This document shows positions 56,646 through 63,139 of a stretch of DNA of 64,000 bases, piece after piece. The stretch is from Stieleria varia. Lineage in GTDB: Bacteria > Planctomycetota > Planctomycetia > Pirellulales > Pirellulaceae. Location: contig NZ_CP151726.1 of NCBI RefSeq assembly GCF_038443385.1, forward strand, positions 6,634,001-6,698,000. The letters are read 5' to 3'. The position numbers were made by a program, and so were the translations under genes. How positions within the stretch are numbered: position 1 is the first letter of the stretch; the number at the start of each line of letters is the position of its first letter. Under the pieces are notes generated by a model. That model was not told the DNA's origin, made no database searches, and saw only the letters and a program-made list of their open reading frames with translations.

Positions 56646-57305
56646 ATGTACAAATACCCACTAGCACTGATTGCAGTGCCGCTGCTGGCATTCTTGTCTG
56701 CATCTCAAGCGAACGCGGCCATCACGTTTCGATTCAGTGAATCGACACCGGGTAGCGATACCGTTGTCGCTGGTATCGGGGGGCGGGTCACGATCGGTCT
56801 CTATGCGACCAGCGATGAGCTTGATGTCCAGTCGATTGATTCGTTCGATTTGTATATCGACATGCTGGGTGACGGGAACGTCGCGGATCCCGTGGTGACG
56901 GGGTTTGTGTTCGCAAATCCTGCGGTGACGGCTGGGGCAATTTTTAGCAACTCCACAGTGAATCCCGCAAATGCCTTCACGATTCCAGTCGCCAATGCGG
57001 ATTTGCAGGTGAGTGCGGACCGGGAGTTGTTTAATTTTACTGCGACGCCGACGAAGCTGTTTGACTTGAATATTGATGTGGCGTCAACAGTCGCCGCAGG
57101 CAACTATTCGATCGCTTTCCGTGACGACAGTGGTGCTTTGGCGGCGGTGAACAACACAGGCAACAATCTGTTGTTCACGCAACCTGCCCAGATTCAGTTT
57201 CTTGGCGGCACGATCAGCGTTGTCTCGGCTGTACCAGAGCCGACCAGTTTCTCGCTGCTGGCATTGACCGGAGTCGTCTGCTTGATTCGACGACGAAGAA
57301 AGTGA
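56646..57305 (+). CDS. PEP-CTERM anchored protein with cohesin-like beta-sandwich
   Basis: The 219-residue product starts with a signal peptide (residues 1 to about 24, hydrophobic core LIAVPLLAFLSA, likely cut after NANA or nearby). It ends with a textbook PEP-CTERM signal: VPEPTSFS, a hydrophobic segment LLALTGVVCLI, then RRRRK. Such proteins are processed by an exosortase and end up at the surface or in extracellular polymer. The body (residues 25-195) is beta-rich and has the layout of a cohesin: GGRVTIGLYATSDE early, IDSFDLYIDML, then LFDLNIDVASTVAAGNYSIA and a closing GGTISVV. The cohesin reading is mine and not certain. It lies 90 bases after a gene ending in dockerin-like repeats, on the same strand. 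No clear Shine-Dalgarno sequence precedes the ATG. A generic PEP-CTERM beta-sandwich of unknown role is the alternative. Confidence 0.85.
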   Translation: MYKYPLALIAVPLLAFLSASQANAAITFRFSESTPGSDTVVAGIGGRVTIGLYATSDELDVQSIDSFDLYIDMLGDGNVADPVVTGFVFANPAVTAGAIFSNSTVNPANAFTIPVANADLQVSADRELFNFTATPTKLFDLNIDVASTVAAGNYSIAFRDDSGALAAVNNTGNNLLFTQPAQIQFLGGTISVVSAVPEPTSFSLLALTGVVCLIRRRRK

Positions 57306-57489
57306 AGTGAAAAGAAAGGCAAAGAGCCATACCCTCAAAGCACGGTCAAAGCGATGCGTGCTGATAGCAGACAGCCCATAGTTGGGGGATGGACTGATCT
57401 TTCTCGGGAGGCGGTTTTGATGGGGGGGGAAGGAGACTGGCATCTTTTCAAATGGATTCAGGCCGCTTAAACTGCGTTTTGGCGTCAAA

Positions 57490-57514
57490 GCGAAAGCCCC
57501 TGCGGTGCTTTCGC
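57490..57514. other. Hairpin upstream of the tRNA
   Basis: GCGAAAGC (57490-57497) and GCTTTCGC (57507-57514) form a perfect 8-bp stem with a 9-base loop. No T run follows on either strand, so termination is doubtful; it could end the upstream transcript or be part of the tRNA leader. The rest of 57306-57535 shows nothing recognisable. Confidence 0.4.
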
Positions 57515-57535
57515 AGATGACCAAACACCCAAAAT

Positions 57536-57609
<74 letters not shown>

Positions 57610-57612
57610 TTT

Positions 57613-57639
57613 GCAAGTCCTTTCTTGATAAGGACTTGC
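57613..57639 (+). terminator. Hairpin terminator after the tRNA
   Basis: GCAAGTCCTT (57613-57622) and AAGGACTTGC (57630-57639) form a perfect 10-bp stem with a 7-base loop, starting three bases after the tRNA discriminator. The following sequence has only a short T run (ATTTCT), so it may act with help or as a processing signal. Confidence 0.6.
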
Positions 57640-58080
57640 GGGATTTCTGTGTGATACGATTTCGTGATCGAATTCGGTGAAACGCGCCGAGATACAACGC
57701 GAGATACAACGCGAGATACAAAGGGTATTGCTGGTCGAAATTCTTCGCTAAGTTCAGTCAGCATCTTGTTAGCCTCGTCAGCACTGATCGCTTTGCCACT
57801 CTTACCTTCGCCGACTCCGTCCCGGCTGTGATCCTCTACTTGCGAGCGGTTGGCAACCCTCGAATGTCACAGCCAATGTTGGTCACTCAACCTCCGGTGG
57901 CCAGCCATCTCCTGCAAGTAAGGCCTCCAAAAGGCGCCGATATACGTCGTCTACAGGGAGACTCGTTCGCGACTTCTACAGGCTGCGTCCCGAACGGTGC
58001 GAGATGAGTCTAACGCCTGCCAGCGGCAGTTTTGCGGGAAGCCCCGCTGGGGCCTCGTGCCCAAACCACGATGGGATGGT
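57640..58080. other. Gene-poor stretch with decayed coding debris
   Basis: No intact gene is supported. Minus-strand open pieces look protein-like: 57883-57975 encodes a short tail ending LLEALLAGDGWPPEVE, and 57700-57850 encodes KAISADEANKMLTELSEEF. They lie in different frames, as expected of a decayed gene. A 12-base tandem repeat sits at 57689-57722. Confidence 0.35.
57689..57722. repeat. Tandem 12-base repeat (about 2.8 copies)
   Basis: GAGATACAACGC occurs at 57689-57700 and 57701-57712, followed by a partial copy GAGATACAAA. Read on the minus strand the unit encodes RVVS in frame with the protein-like debris described for this stretch. Confidence 0.8.
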
Positions 58081-58289
58081 GGATACGACAGCTACGGTCA
58101 TGGAACGATTCTTCTTGTCGCTCAAACATGAGTGGACGAAGTTCGAACGTTTGCCGATATCCGAGAAGCCAGGATGAGCGTGTTTTGCTTATCGAGACCT
58201 TTTGCAACTCAACACGAATTCATCAGACGCTCGGGTGCAAAACACCCGACCAATTCGAGGCAGAACACACCGCCAACCTCGCTGTGTGA
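58081..58289 (+). pseudogene. IS3-family transposase (OrfB) C-terminal remnant, frameshifted
   Basis: Pieces of the IS3-type integrase core survive in three frames: GGYDS (frame 1), MERFFLSLKHEWTKFERL from 58100 (frame 2, the region of the last catalytic Glu), ADIREARMSVF near 58156 (frame 1), and LLIETFCNSTRIHQTLGC through a stop at 58287 (frame 3). Read together they match the usual order ERFFxxLKxE, then a Y/F-IExFYN segment, then RxHxxLGxxTPxxFE. At least three frame changes make it non-functional. No matching N-terminal half or insertion-sequence ends were found, so only a fragment remains. Confidence 0.8.
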
Positions 58290-58337
58290 ATCGGATTTCA
58301 GGTGTTCGCCAGTCGTGGGCTATCGCAGGGGCGACTC

Positions 58338-58351
58338 GGACAAATTTGTCC
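58338..58351. promoter_or_regulatory. Palindrome GGACA-N4-TGTCC, site 1
   Basis: GGACAAATTTGTCC is a perfect 14-base palindrome. With flanks it reads TCGGACAAATTTGTCCTA; its reverse complement matches site 2 at 16 of 18 positions. It is a candidate repressor site, or the end of a small inverted-repeat element. Confidence 0.45.
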
Positions 58352-58440
58352 TAGCCTAGCCACGACAGCTTCATGCCCCATCTTCTTTCTATGCCTCTGT
58401 TTGCATCCTGGCAACTGCACCGTGAATGGGAATATCGATA

Positions 58441-58454
58441 GGACATTTTTGTCC
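58441..58454. promoter_or_regulatory. Palindrome GGACA-N4-TGTCC, site 2
   Basis: GGACATTTTTGTCC keeps the GGACA/TGTCC arms with a TTTT centre, 103 bases after site 1 and 149 bases before the first eCIS start codon. The outer flanks (TA...GA) are inverted relative to site 1. Confidence 0.45.
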
Positions 58455-58506
58455 GACAGTCTTGATTCTTGCAACCCGACGGTTTGGCGATTGTTTCTCG
58501 CGTAAG

Positions 58507-58529
58507 TGCACAGATATCTGTGCATTTTT
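58507..58529 (+). terminator. 18-base palindrome followed by T5 (terminator-like or operator)
   Basis: TGCACAGATATCTGTGCA is perfectly self-complementary and can form a 7-bp stem with an ATAT loop; five T follow. It has the shape of a small intrinsic terminator on the plus strand, which would shield or attenuate the eCIS operon that starts 73 bases later. An operator role is equally possible. Confidence 0.4.
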
Positions 58530-58602
58530 GCTTTTCTGTAGGAAAGGAATGCCACTTGCAAGTTGATTGCGACGTCCTGGACTTTCAACTCTCGATCAAC
58601 TC

Positions 58603-59265
58603 ATGCCAGATTTCAATGTCATTGCGAATGTATCAGCGACGATGGTTGCTGTTTTGAACAAGGCGTTGGTCGCTGTTGATCCGTTGGGTACCGGAGTCAC
58701 GGCACCTATTGCTGTGCTCCACGATTTGCATACGCCTCCAACGCCACCCGCAGAGGAATCCGGCGTGTTGGCAGTAACACTCGTCGAGGCTCGTGAAGAT
58801 GCAACCGCTCGGAATCGACCTCGTGTTCGCAGTATCGACCGAGCGGACAGCGGGAGAGTCAACATTTCCAAACCTCCCATCGCGTTGCAACTTCGATACT
58901 TGCTGACGCCATGGAGTCGCGATCTTGGTGCAACCAGCAGTGGTGAAGAGCGAGAGTTGGAGCATCGAATGTTGGGTCGGATCGCTCAAGTGCTCTACGA
59001 CGGTGCCATCGTATCCGGGGCGGAGCTGCAGGGGCCGGGAGACGAACCCGATGGCAATGGTCTTGCCGGATCCATTGAGGCTTTGAAGGTCACACTCACA
59101 CCTCTGACATTTGAAGAACAAACGCGGTTCTGGCATGCGGTACAGCAAAAATATCGTGTCTCGCTGACCTATGACATCCGCGTGGTCAATCTTGATCCGG
59201 AGAAATCGGAAAGTGTCTCGCGCGTCTCCAGTCGTGAAGTTCGATACGGAATGGTGACGCAATGA
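58603..59265 (+). CDS. DUF4255 (Pvc16-type) eCIS protein
   Basis: The 220-residue product has the DUF4255 layout: MPDFNVIANVSATMVAVLNK at the start, a middle strand IALQLRYLLTPWSRD, then MLGRIAQVLYDG, LKVTLTPLTFEEQTRFWHAV and YRVSLTYDIRVVNLDP. In PVC/Afp-type extracellular contractile injection systems this domain forms the N-terminal part of the Pvc16/Afp16 tube-terminating cap. I chose the ATG at 58603 over the upstream TTG at 58567 because family members begin at this point, although neither has a strong Shine-Dalgarno sequence. It is the first gene of the run and overlaps the next by four bases (ATGA), so the two are probably translated together. The protein is cytoplasmic until assembly. 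Confidence 0.85.
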   Translation: MPDFNVIANVSATMVAVLNKALVAVDPLGTGVTAPIAVLHDLHTPPTPPAEESGVLAVTLVEAREDATARNRPRVRSIDRADSGRVNISKPPIALQLRYLLTPWSRDLGATSSGEERELEHRMLGRIAQVLYDGAIVSGAELQGPGDEPDGNGLAGSIEALKVTLTPLTFEEQTRFWHAVQQKYRVSLTYDIRVVNLDPEKSESVSRVSSREVRYGMVTQ

Positions 59266-60158
59266 CAGGGATCCAATTCGCTCCCATCCGAGATGAACGA
59301 AGCTTGCTGTACAGTCCGCTCGCGATACGACTGCTCGACACCTTCACCTTGCAGCCACCGATCGGACGTACTTCCCTGATTCTGCAGCGAAAGACCGCTG
59401 GGGGTCAGTGGCAGGACACAGACGCTATCGCGCTGCGTACCGCGGACGACGTCTACTCGTACCCCGGTTTGGGACGCACCGCAAACATTGATCGATCGCC
59501 GGATCGTTGCCGTGTACGGATTGATACGGACTACTACGAGCCCTATGTGCCCGTTGATCTCGAGGAGTTTGATGTCCATCCCTACAACGATCAAAATCCT
59601 CTGGAAACGAGCCAGTACGCTCAACGGGTGCGAAAGATCATACTGCAGCCCAACGCCCGGTATCCCTATGAAAGTCATGTTCCGCTAATGCGGGGGCAAC
59701 TACGGCATGATTTCCTAGACGGTCCTCTCATCGCTCACGCAGCGATCGAACATCAGGGTATCAAGGTGTTCTCGGACAATGGGGGCGAATTCACGCTTCC
59801 CATTCGGTTTCCCGCTCAGGACACATTCACCGTCGCACCGAGCCAACCGAACGAGATCAAAGTTCAGAATGCTCGCGGCTACTTCAAGGCGTTGCTGTCC
59901 ATCGACGGAGAAGTCGTCTCTCTGTATCGAGTCATTGAAATCATCTGGCATTCGGCAACCAGCGACGTTGCCACGCTGACGCTCGAGCCTGAATTGGGCA
60001 ACGATTTGCCGTCGGGTTTGAGTGCGGGTCAAGCCGTTTCGGTGCGAACGTTCGCCGTGCACATCGAAACACCAACCGTCCCAGAGTTCGTCTTCGACGC
60101 TCGCGCACAGAGCGGGGTGCAGAAGATTCAAACGATCGTGATCCCATCGACTCCATAG
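59262..60158 (+). CDS. eCIS-associated protein of unknown function
   Basis: I do not recognise a family in these 298 residues. There is no signal peptide or membrane segment. The N-terminal third is beta-like (LAIRLLDTFTLQPPIGRTSL, LILQRKTAGGQWQDTDAIAL), the middle is charged with Tyr/Pro-rich pieces (DTDYYEPYVPVDLEEFDVHP), and the C-terminal part is again beta-rich (KALLSIDGEVVSLYRVIEII, VATLTLEPELG). It starts inside the stop of the DUF4255 gene (ATGA) and ends 12 bases before the sheath gene, so it is almost certainly part of the eCIS operon. In some systems the Pvc16-type cap has a beta-rich C-terminal half; this gene could supply that part separately. A baseplate or accessory role is as likely. 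Confidence 0.75.
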   Translation: MTGIQFAPIRDERSLLYSPLAIRLLDTFTLQPPIGRTSLILQRKTAGGQWQDTDAIALRTADDVYSYPGLGRTANIDRSPDRCRVRIDTDYYEPYVPVDLEEFDVHPYNDQNPLETSQYAQRVRKIILQPNARYPYESHVPLMRGQLRHDFLDGPLIAHAAIEHQGIKVFSDNGGEFTLPIRFPAQDTFTVAPSQPNEIKVQNARGYFKALLSIDGEVVSLYRVIEIIWHSATSDVATLTLEPELGNDLPSGLSAGQAVSVRTFAVHIETPTVPEFVFDARAQSGVQKIQTIVIPSTP

Positions 60159-60170
60159 TGAGGTGCAATC

Positions 60171-62513
60171 ATGCCGCAGTATTTCAGTCCTGGCGTTTAT
60201 GTCGAAGAAGTGGATTCCGGCCCACGTCCGATCCAGGGAGTGAGTACTTCCGTCGCCGGGATGGTGGGCGTGACGCAACGTGGCCCCACAAGCGGCAAGC
60301 CCGTCCTGGTGACAAGCTTCAATGAATTCATGTCAACCTTTGGTGGCTTTTTGGATACGCCCGACGAGGCAACCATTTCCAGCGGAGGATGGGATGATCC
60401 GACAGGCGAAGGTGGATACTGGTGGAGATTCCCGCATGCGGTCAAGGGATTCTTTGACAATGGCGGTCAACAGCTTTATGTCAAACGTGTTTTTGCCAAA
60501 CCACAAAGTTCTGGCAAGGGAGCGCAGGCTTCGAGCGGAACGTTGACCAAAGGAGTCGCAATCGATTTGGTTCGCGATTGCAAAAAAGGCGCGCTCGAAA
60601 TCAAACTTGCACATTTGATCGGTGTGGAAGTCGGTAAAGAGTTCGCCATCACGATGCAGGGTTCGACGGTCGCCGTGCCAGATGAGGCCGGAAACGCTAA
60701 GTTTGTCGTCCAAGCTTATGACCCCTCCACCAACACGGTGAGATTCGAAAACGGAAAGGGTGTGGGCCAAAGCCTTTCGGTCAAAGACGGGTATTCTGCC
60801 GAAATAGAGACAATACAACAGGTTGCTGCGAATCCGACACTGCAGTTCACCGCCAAAGCGTTGGGCGCTTGGGGCGACCAAATGCACGTCCGTGTGCAGC
60901 CGATGGTCGCTGCGACGCTGAGCTTACAATTTAGCGACACCGAAGATGCGAATCCTGTTTCCACAACGTTGGCAGCGGATGTCACCGAGCCGGTCGCACC
61001 GGCAACGACTTGGACCATCGAAACGGTGGACGACCTCAACGATAAAGATGTGGTAGTGATTCAAGGAAAGCGATTCACTCTGACAATGGTTGACGCAGCC
61101 AACCATAAGAAATTTACGGTTGAGAACGGCGAAAAGTGGAACAAGGGGACGGCTGTTCGAAAAATTCGCAAAGCCAACAAGGCGGATGCAGCCACGGGTT
61201 CCACGACGATCAAAGTGGCGTCTTCGGATCGACTCTACAAAGGCGCCATTGTTGAACTTGACAATCTGAAAAAGAAAGAAAGGTTCGTCGTCGAAGCGGC
61301 CAAAGAGGGTATCGTCACACTCAGTTCCGCTACCGAGGAGCAATACCTGGAAGGCGATTATGTTCGGTTGATTGAAGCAACGGTCCAGATTCAATCGCGA
61401 GTTGGTGACACCATTTTAGCGGAAGAAGAGTTTTCGAGCCTGCGTCTGACCAAAGAGACCGATACGAACTCGATCGTCTACAGGATTAAGGACAGGTCGG
61501 CGTTGGTTTCGGTCAAAAATCTTGGCTCGCCCGAAGTCACGGACATTGCCAATTTCCCCATCGCGACGAACGGTAGAACGCAACCATTGAAGGAAGGGAA
61601 AGACAATTTCCAAGATTTGAAAGTCGAAGATTTTGTCGGCGAGGATGGTGGCAGCGGCAAGCGTAGCGGAATTCAAGCGTTGGAGGACATCGACGACATC
61701 AGTCTGGTCGTCGTTCCCGGCATTTGGTCGCCGGTCGTTCGAGCCGCGACGATTCAACATTGCGAGATGATGAAGTATCGCTTTGCCATTCTTGATCCTC
61801 CACCGCGTCTTTCCATTGAAGGTGTCCGTGCCTATCGGACACCGATCGACACACGGTATGCGGCTCTTTATTACCCGTGGATACGACTGCGGGATCCGAG
61901 TACATCAACGAACATTGAGGTTCCTCCGTCAGGCCATCTCGCCGGATTGTACGCTCGTGTGGACACCGAACGCGGCGTGCACAAAGCGCCCGCCAATGAG
62001 ATTCTAAACGGGATTCTGCCAGCCAATCCGGTCACCGGTGTGGGCGGGCTGTTGCAAGACGTGACCAAACGCGAACAGGACCTTTTGAATCCGGAAGGCA
62101 TCAACGCTCTGCGGTTCTTTCCCGGGCGTGGGCAACGTGTTTGGGGTGCGAGAACGGTTTCCTCCGACAGCAACTTCAAGTACGTCAACGTCCGGCGAAT
62201 CTTTAACTTCATCGAGCGTTCGATTGATGAAGGAACACAGTTTGTCGTGTTCGAGCCGAATGATTCTCAATTGTGGTCGCGTGTGCGACAAACCATCAAC
62301 AATTTCCTGAACACGCAGTGGCGGTCCGGAATGCTCGAAGGACGCACGGCCGAGGAAGCCTATTACGTGGCCTGCGACAGGGGCGTCACCATGCAACAAG
62401 ATGACATCGAGAACGGCAGACTGATTTGTGAAGTCGGGATCGCACCGGTGTTCCCCGCCGAGTTCGTCATTTTTCGCATTCAGAAATTCACCGCCGACAG
62501 CAAGCTGGCATGA
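60171..62513 (+). CDS. Contractile tail sheath protein, large form
   Basis: The 780-residue product starts YFSPGVYVEEVDSGPRPIQG and continues with VTQRGPTSGKPVLVTSFNEF and FFDNGGQQLYVKRV, the standard opening of phage-tail/eCIS sheath subunits. The C-terminal sheath domain is equally clear: YPWIRLRDPSTSTNIEVPPS, YVNVRRIFNFIERSIDEGTQ, VRQTINNFLNTQWRSGMLEG and IAPVFPAEFVIFRIQKF. The sheath contracts to drive the inner tube into a target. It is much longer than usual (many eCIS sheaths are about 350-500 residues) because of an insert of roughly 330 residues at about 120-480, rich in Lys and beta strands, which should project from the sheath surface. TGAGGTG precedes the ATG at a normal distance. 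The tube gene follows 155 bases downstream. Confidence 0.93.
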   Translation: MPQYFSPGVYVEEVDSGPRPIQGVSTSVAGMVGVTQRGPTSGKPVLVTSFNEFMSTFGGFLDTPDEATISSGGWDDPTGEGGYWWRFPHAVKGFFDNGGQQLYVKRVFAKPQSSGKGAQASSGTLTKGVAIDLVRDCKKGALEIKLAHLIGVEVGKEFAITMQGSTVAVPDEAGNAKFVVQAYDPSTNTVRFENGKGVGQSLSVKDGYSAEIETIQQVAANPTLQFTAKALGAWGDQMHVRVQPMVAATLSLQFSDTEDANPVSTTLAADVTEPVAPATTWTIETVDDLNDKDVVVIQGKRFTLTMVDAANHKKFTVENGEKWNKGTAVRKIRKANKADAATGSTTIKVASSDRLYKGAIVELDNLKKKERFVVEAAKEGIVTLSSATEEQYLEGDYVRLIEATVQIQSRVGDTILAEEEFSSLRLTKETDTNSIVYRIKDRSALVSVKNLGSPEVTDIANFPIATNGRTQPLKEGKDNFQDLKVEDFVGEDGGSGKRSGIQALEDIDDISLVVVPGIWSPVVRAATIQHCEMMKYRFAILDPPPRLSIEGVRAYRTPIDTRYAALYYPWIRLRDPSTSTNIEVPPSGHLAGLYARVDTERGVHKAPANEILNGILPANPVTGVGGLLQDVTKREQDLLNPEGINALRFFPGRGQRVWGARTVSSDSNFKYVNVRRIFNFIERSIDEGTQFVVFEPNDSQLWSRVRQTINNFLNTQWRSGMLEGRTAEEAYYVACDRGVTMQQDDIENGRLICEVGIAPVFPAEFVIFRIQKFTADSKLA

Positions 62514-62668
62514 CGGCGTGTTGATCCCATCAGCCGCAACGCGTGAGATGGCGAGTGACGCCTATCGCCCAAGGCCCTGTCGCTGCCGGCGAACTTCCCA
62601 ACGTCAACACCAACGAAATCAAAAGACTGCTGAACCCGCAACCATCCACCCCTCGAGGAGACCGAAAC
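62514..62668 (+). other. Gap between sheath and tube genes
   Basis: These 155 bases are mostly free of stops in the tube frame from GTG 62543, but no ribosome site supports that start. A good one (GAGGAG, 62655-62660) lies 8 bases before ATG 62669. No hairpin terminator was seen, so the transcript probably continues. Confidence 0.5.
62655..62660 (+). promoter_or_regulatory. Strong ribosome binding site for the tube gene
   Basis: GAGGAG ends 8 bases before the ATG at 62669. It decides the start against the longer GTG frame. It is the best Shine-Dalgarno match in the operon, consistent with the tube being a high-copy subunit. Confidence 0.75.
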
Positions 62669-63139
62669 ATGGCACCTGTGAAAAGAGCCGATCCCTACGG
62701 CGCCTATAACTTTGAGATTTCCGTGATCGGCGTGGCGGCCGATGGCAAAGCCGTTAGCGGATCGTTTACCGAAGCGTCAGGCTTGGAAGTCGCGATGGAC
62801 CCGATCGAGTATCGCAACGGCAGCGAGGACATCACGGTACGTAAGATCCCGGGCTTGAAGAAGTTCACCAACATCACGTTGAAAAAGGGAATCAGTGGCG
62901 ATCTGGAGTTTTGGCAATGGATCGTCAAAGGCATGAACGGAACCGTTCAGCGTGTGGAGGGGTCCATCACGTTGCTCAACGAGGCCAAGGACCCGGTGAT
63001 GCAGTGGAAGTTCAAACGCGGTTGGCCGTGTAAGTTCACCGGACCGGGGCTGAATGCTAAGAACAACGAGATCGCGATCGAGACCGTTGAGATCTGTCAT
63101 GAAGGTTTGGCCGTAGACGGGGATGGACAACAGGGATGA
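62669..63139 (+). CDS. Contractile tail tube protein (T4 gp19-like)
   Basis: The 156-residue product fits the usual length and pattern of inner-tube subunits: DPYGAYNFEISVIG at the start, GSFTEASGLEVAMDPIEYRN, DITVRKIPGLKKFTNITLKK, LEFWQWIVKGM and NEIAIETVEICHEGL at the end. Hexamers of this beta-barrel stack into the tube that is pushed out when the sheath contracts; the lumen may carry effectors. The start is set by the GAGGAG site. The stop overlaps the next start (ATGA), so this gene and the second sheath are translationally coupled. One tube gene between two sheath genes is a common eCIS arrangement. Confidence 0.93.
   Translation: MAPVKRADPYGAYNFEISVIGVAADGKAVSGSFTEASGLEVAMDPIEYRNGSEDITVRKIPGLKKFTNITLKKGISGDLEFWQWIVKGMNGTVQRVEGSITLLNEAKDPVMQWKFKRGWPCKFTGPGLNAKNNEIAIETVEICHEGLAVDGDGQQG

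Larger units (their letters stand above)
58290..58602. other. Upstream region of the eCIS operon
   Basis: The 313 bases contain no gene but three perfect palindromes (58338-58351, 58441-58454, 58507-58524). A weak promoter-like pair TTGTTT (58491) and TATCTG (58515) with 18-base spacing overlaps the third palindrome. I regard this as the control region of the downstream operon, by position only. Confidence 0.4.

Noticed and set aside
57084..57524. Minus-strand frame of 146 codons overlapping the PEP-CTERM gene
   Set aside because: More than half lies antisense to a clear PEP-CTERM coding region; no motif or start signal supports it.
57613..57639. Attachment-site duplicate of the tRNA 3' end
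   Set aside because: The sequence after the tRNA is a self-complementary hairpin, not a repeat of the tRNA T arm or acceptor; no second copy was found in the window.
58338..58454. Terminal inverted repeats of a complete insertion sequence
   Set aside because: The interval is only about 100 bases and has no transposase; the IS3 remnant lies outside it. A non-autonomous element remains possible and is listed as a finding.
58567..58602. TTG start at 58567 for the DUF4255 gene
   Set aside because: The 12 extra residues are not part of the family pattern, and ATG 58603 begins the conserved segment. No ribosome site distinguishes them, so some doubt remains.
62543..62668. Longer tube protein starting at GTG 62543
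   Set aside because: ATG 62669 has an excellent GAGGAG site and gives the usual tube length and N-terminus; the upstream residues look unlike the family.
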